Assembly: GCF_017086445.1 (NCBI RefSeq)
Contig: NZ_CP070968.1
Coordinates: 2,046,001 to 2,110,000 of the forward strand
Reading direction: 5' to 3'
Origin: Brevundimonas fontaquae
GTDB taxonomy: Bacteria; Pseudomonadota; Alphaproteobacteria; Caulobacterales; Caulobacteraceae
Length of the DNA: 64,000 bases
In this document: positions 62,587 through 64,000 of the stretch, in pieces
Layout: every line of letters begins with the position of its first letter
Position numbering within the stretch: position 1 is the stretch's first letter
Program-made: the position numbers and the translations under genes
The notes under the pieces: model-generated
Database searches by the model: none
The model's input: only the letters and a program-made list of their open reading frames with translations
Told to the model about the DNA's origin: nothing

Positions 62587-64000
62587 CTATCTGAACTTCC
62601 GCAGGCCTCTTGGTCCCTGGCGACCGGCGCCGGCGCGTTTGCCAAGCCAGTCTTTCCAATCGGGCCAGTTGCGACGACGTCCGCCGCCATCGGCCCATTC
62701 CGGCCCGTTCTCGGCGTTGAAGACGGTGATGTCGGCGAGGCCGCCCTGTTTGAAGCTTTGCAGCTTTACGCCCTTGCCACGTCCCATTTCTGGCAATTCG
62801 GCGAGAGGGAAGATCAGCGTCTTGATGTTCTCGCCGATCGTCGCGACGTGATCACCGGTCACTCGCAGCACCGCCAGCATTTCGCCGTTCAGCACCTGTT
62901 TGCCGCCGCGCTTTTGCGCCAGGGTGTCGTCTTCTGGCGCGATGAAGCCGTATCCGGCCTTGGATGCGATCAGCAGCTTGCCGCCCGGCTGATGCGCCAG
63001 GACGTTGATGATCTCTGCTTTCTCGTCCAGATCGATCATCAGGCGCAGCGGCTCGCCATGGCCGCGTCCGGACGCCAGCTTGTCCGCGCCGATGGTGAAG
63101 ATGCGTCCGTCCGACGCCGCCACCAGCAGCTTGTCGGTCGTATAAGCCGGGACGAGGTAGGCGAGTTGATCGCCTTCCTTGAACTTCAGCTCCGACGGAT
63201 CCTCGACCTTGCCCTTGGCGGCGCGGATCCAGCCGCGTTCCGACAGTATGGCGGTGATCGCCTCGCGCGGAATGAAGGCCTCGGGTGCGACGAAGGCGGA
63301 CGTATCCACCGCCTCGGCGATCGTGGTCCGTCGCGGAGAGATCAGCGCCTTGCGCACGGCCTCCAGTTCTTTGGAGATCGCCTTCCACTGCTTGCCTTCA
63401 GACGACGTCAGCGCCTTCAGGTTGGCAAGTTCTTCGGACAGGGCGTTGAATTCCTTCTCGATCGTCATCTCTTCCAGACGCGCCAACTGACGCAGTCGGG
63501 TGTCGAGGATGAAGTCGGCCTGAACCTCCGTCAGGCCGAAGCGCGCGATCAGGACAGCCTTGGGCTGCTCCTCTTCACGGACGATGCGGATCACTTCGTC
63601 CAGGTTGAGGAAGACGATGCGCAGGCCTTCCAGCAGATGCAGACGCTTCTCGACCCGCTCGATCCGCCATTGGGAACGGCGGTTCAGCACCTCGCGCCGA
63701 TGATCCAGGAAGGCGCGCAGGCAGTCTTTCAGACCCATGACGCGCGGCGTGCCGCTGGCGTCCAGCACATTCATGTTGATCGGGAAGCGGACCTCCAGGT
63801 CGGACAGTTTAAACAGGCTTTCCATCAGCATTTCAGGCTCGATGGTGCGGTTCTTGGGCTCCAGGATCAGGCGGATGTCCTCGGCCGACTCGTCGCGTAC
63901 ATCGCCCAGCAGAGGCGCCTTCTTGTGCTCGATCAGGTCTGCCAGCGCCTCGATCAGTCGCGACTTCTGCACCTGATAGGGCATTTCGGTGACGATGATC
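62587..64000 (-). CDS. parC: DNA topoisomerase IV subunit A (5' part outside window)
   Basis: The gene enters from beyond the window end; about 470 C-terminal residues are visible. They include EMPYQVQKSRLIEALADLI and RFPINMNVLDASGTPRVMGLKDCLRAFLDHRREVL, the coiled-coil TEVQADFILDTRLRQLARLE, and beta-pinwheel blades (LAYLVPAYTTDKLLVAASDGRIFTIGADKLASGRGHGEPLRLMID). The catalytic Tyr and the quinolone-determining region lie outside. The pinwheel lacks a GyrA-box, supporting ParC over GyrA. It ends in a Gly/Arg-rich tail. Confidence 0.93.
   Translation of the reverse strand, partial: IIVTEMPYQVQKSRLIEALADLIEHKKAPLLGDVRDESAEDIRLILEPKNRTIEPEMLMESLFKLSDLEVRFPINMNVLDASGTPRVMGLKDCLRAFLDHRREVLNRRSQWRIERVEKRLHLLEGLRIVFLNLDEVIRIVREEEQPKAVLIARFGLTEVQADFILDTRLRQLARLEEMTIEKEFNALSEELANLKALTSSEGKQWKAISKELEAVRKALISPRRTTIAEAVDTSAFVAPEAFIPREAITAILSERGWIRAAKGKVEDPSELKFKEGDQLAYLVPAYTTDKLLVAASDGRIFTIGADKLASGRGHGEPLRLMIDLDEKAEIINVLAHQPGGKLLIASKAGYGFIAPEDDTLAQKRGGKQVLNGEMLAVLRVTGDHVATIGENIKTLIFPLAELPEMGRGKGVKLQSFKQGGLADITVFNAENGPEWADGGGRRRNWPDWKDWLGKRAGAGRQGPRGLRKFR

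Overview
The window is about 64 kb of dense, GC-rich chromosome with short intergenic gaps and many start/stop overlaps (ATGA, GTGA, TAATG). Gene content points to an alphaproteobacterium of the Caulobacteraceae, most likely Brevundimonas or a close relative. Supporting genes are a class I PHA synthase, an NDUFS4-type complex I subunit, CtaA heme A synthase, a K+-independent H+-pyrophosphatase, a two-domain cold-shock protein, an ECF11 sigma factor with a ChrR-type anti-sigma factor, and the NAGGN osmoprotectant operon. This placement is inferred from gene families and composition; no database search was made.

Layout. 1-3222: end of a riboflavin/NusB/ThiL operon and a small exported protein. 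3400-6104: hppA and convergent bamE with a terminator between them. 6196-10200: cytochrome bc1 chaperone, DUF177, plsX-fabH, ihfA and a MerR regulator, followed by tRNA-Pro(GGG). 10414-14684: two small membrane proteins, ctaA, a convergent PhoX-like (DUF839) protein and the rplM-rpsI operon. 14685-15203 is gene-poor. 15204-21378: argC, an exported msrB, phaC, a lipoprotein and recJ. 21458-24376: tRNA-Glu, csp, a DUF192 lipoprotein, tRNA-Pro(TGG), the NDUFS4 homologue, tRNA-Arg and trhO. 24384-28701: a DUF1295 protein, chrR and the sigma factor face an FAD oxidoreductase and a DUF1365 protein across a shared promoter region. 28702-29278 is decayed. 29631-34300 is the NAGGN operon with a divergent MarR gene, followed by an SLC13 transporter. 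36740-37440 is non-coding or decayed. 37441-39008: a FAS1 lipoprotein and a secreted repeat protein. 39155-41929: nnrD and glnB-glnA. 42031-43738: tatABC. 43849-45809: rnhA and an SPFH/NfeD pair. 45885-50325: the kdsA-hldE-hldD-DUF3089 LPS core operon. 50437-53968: photolyase, cyclopropane-fatty-acid synthase and sulfurtransferase. 53971-56418: a dicarboxylate symporter and an orphan amino-acid-binding lipoprotein. 56499-64000: metC, an O-antigen-ligase-like protein, parE, an FAD oxidase and convergent parC, which runs off the end.

The most interesting region is 24384-28701. Two divergent promoters match the TGATCC-N18-TA pattern known for RpoE-ChrR (singlet-oxygen response) systems. The ChrR homologue has lost three of the four zinc ligands of its anti-sigma domain but keeps all four cupin metal ligands. 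The flanking genes look like a membrane-lipid modification set. Secondary points are a secreted protein with a three-copy Tyr/Asp-rich repeat, a PHA synthase with a basic Pro/Ala/Lys tail, an rplM leader hairpin that would cover its own ribosome binding site, and a possible Tat-exported MsrB lipoprotein in a genome segment that also carries tatABC.
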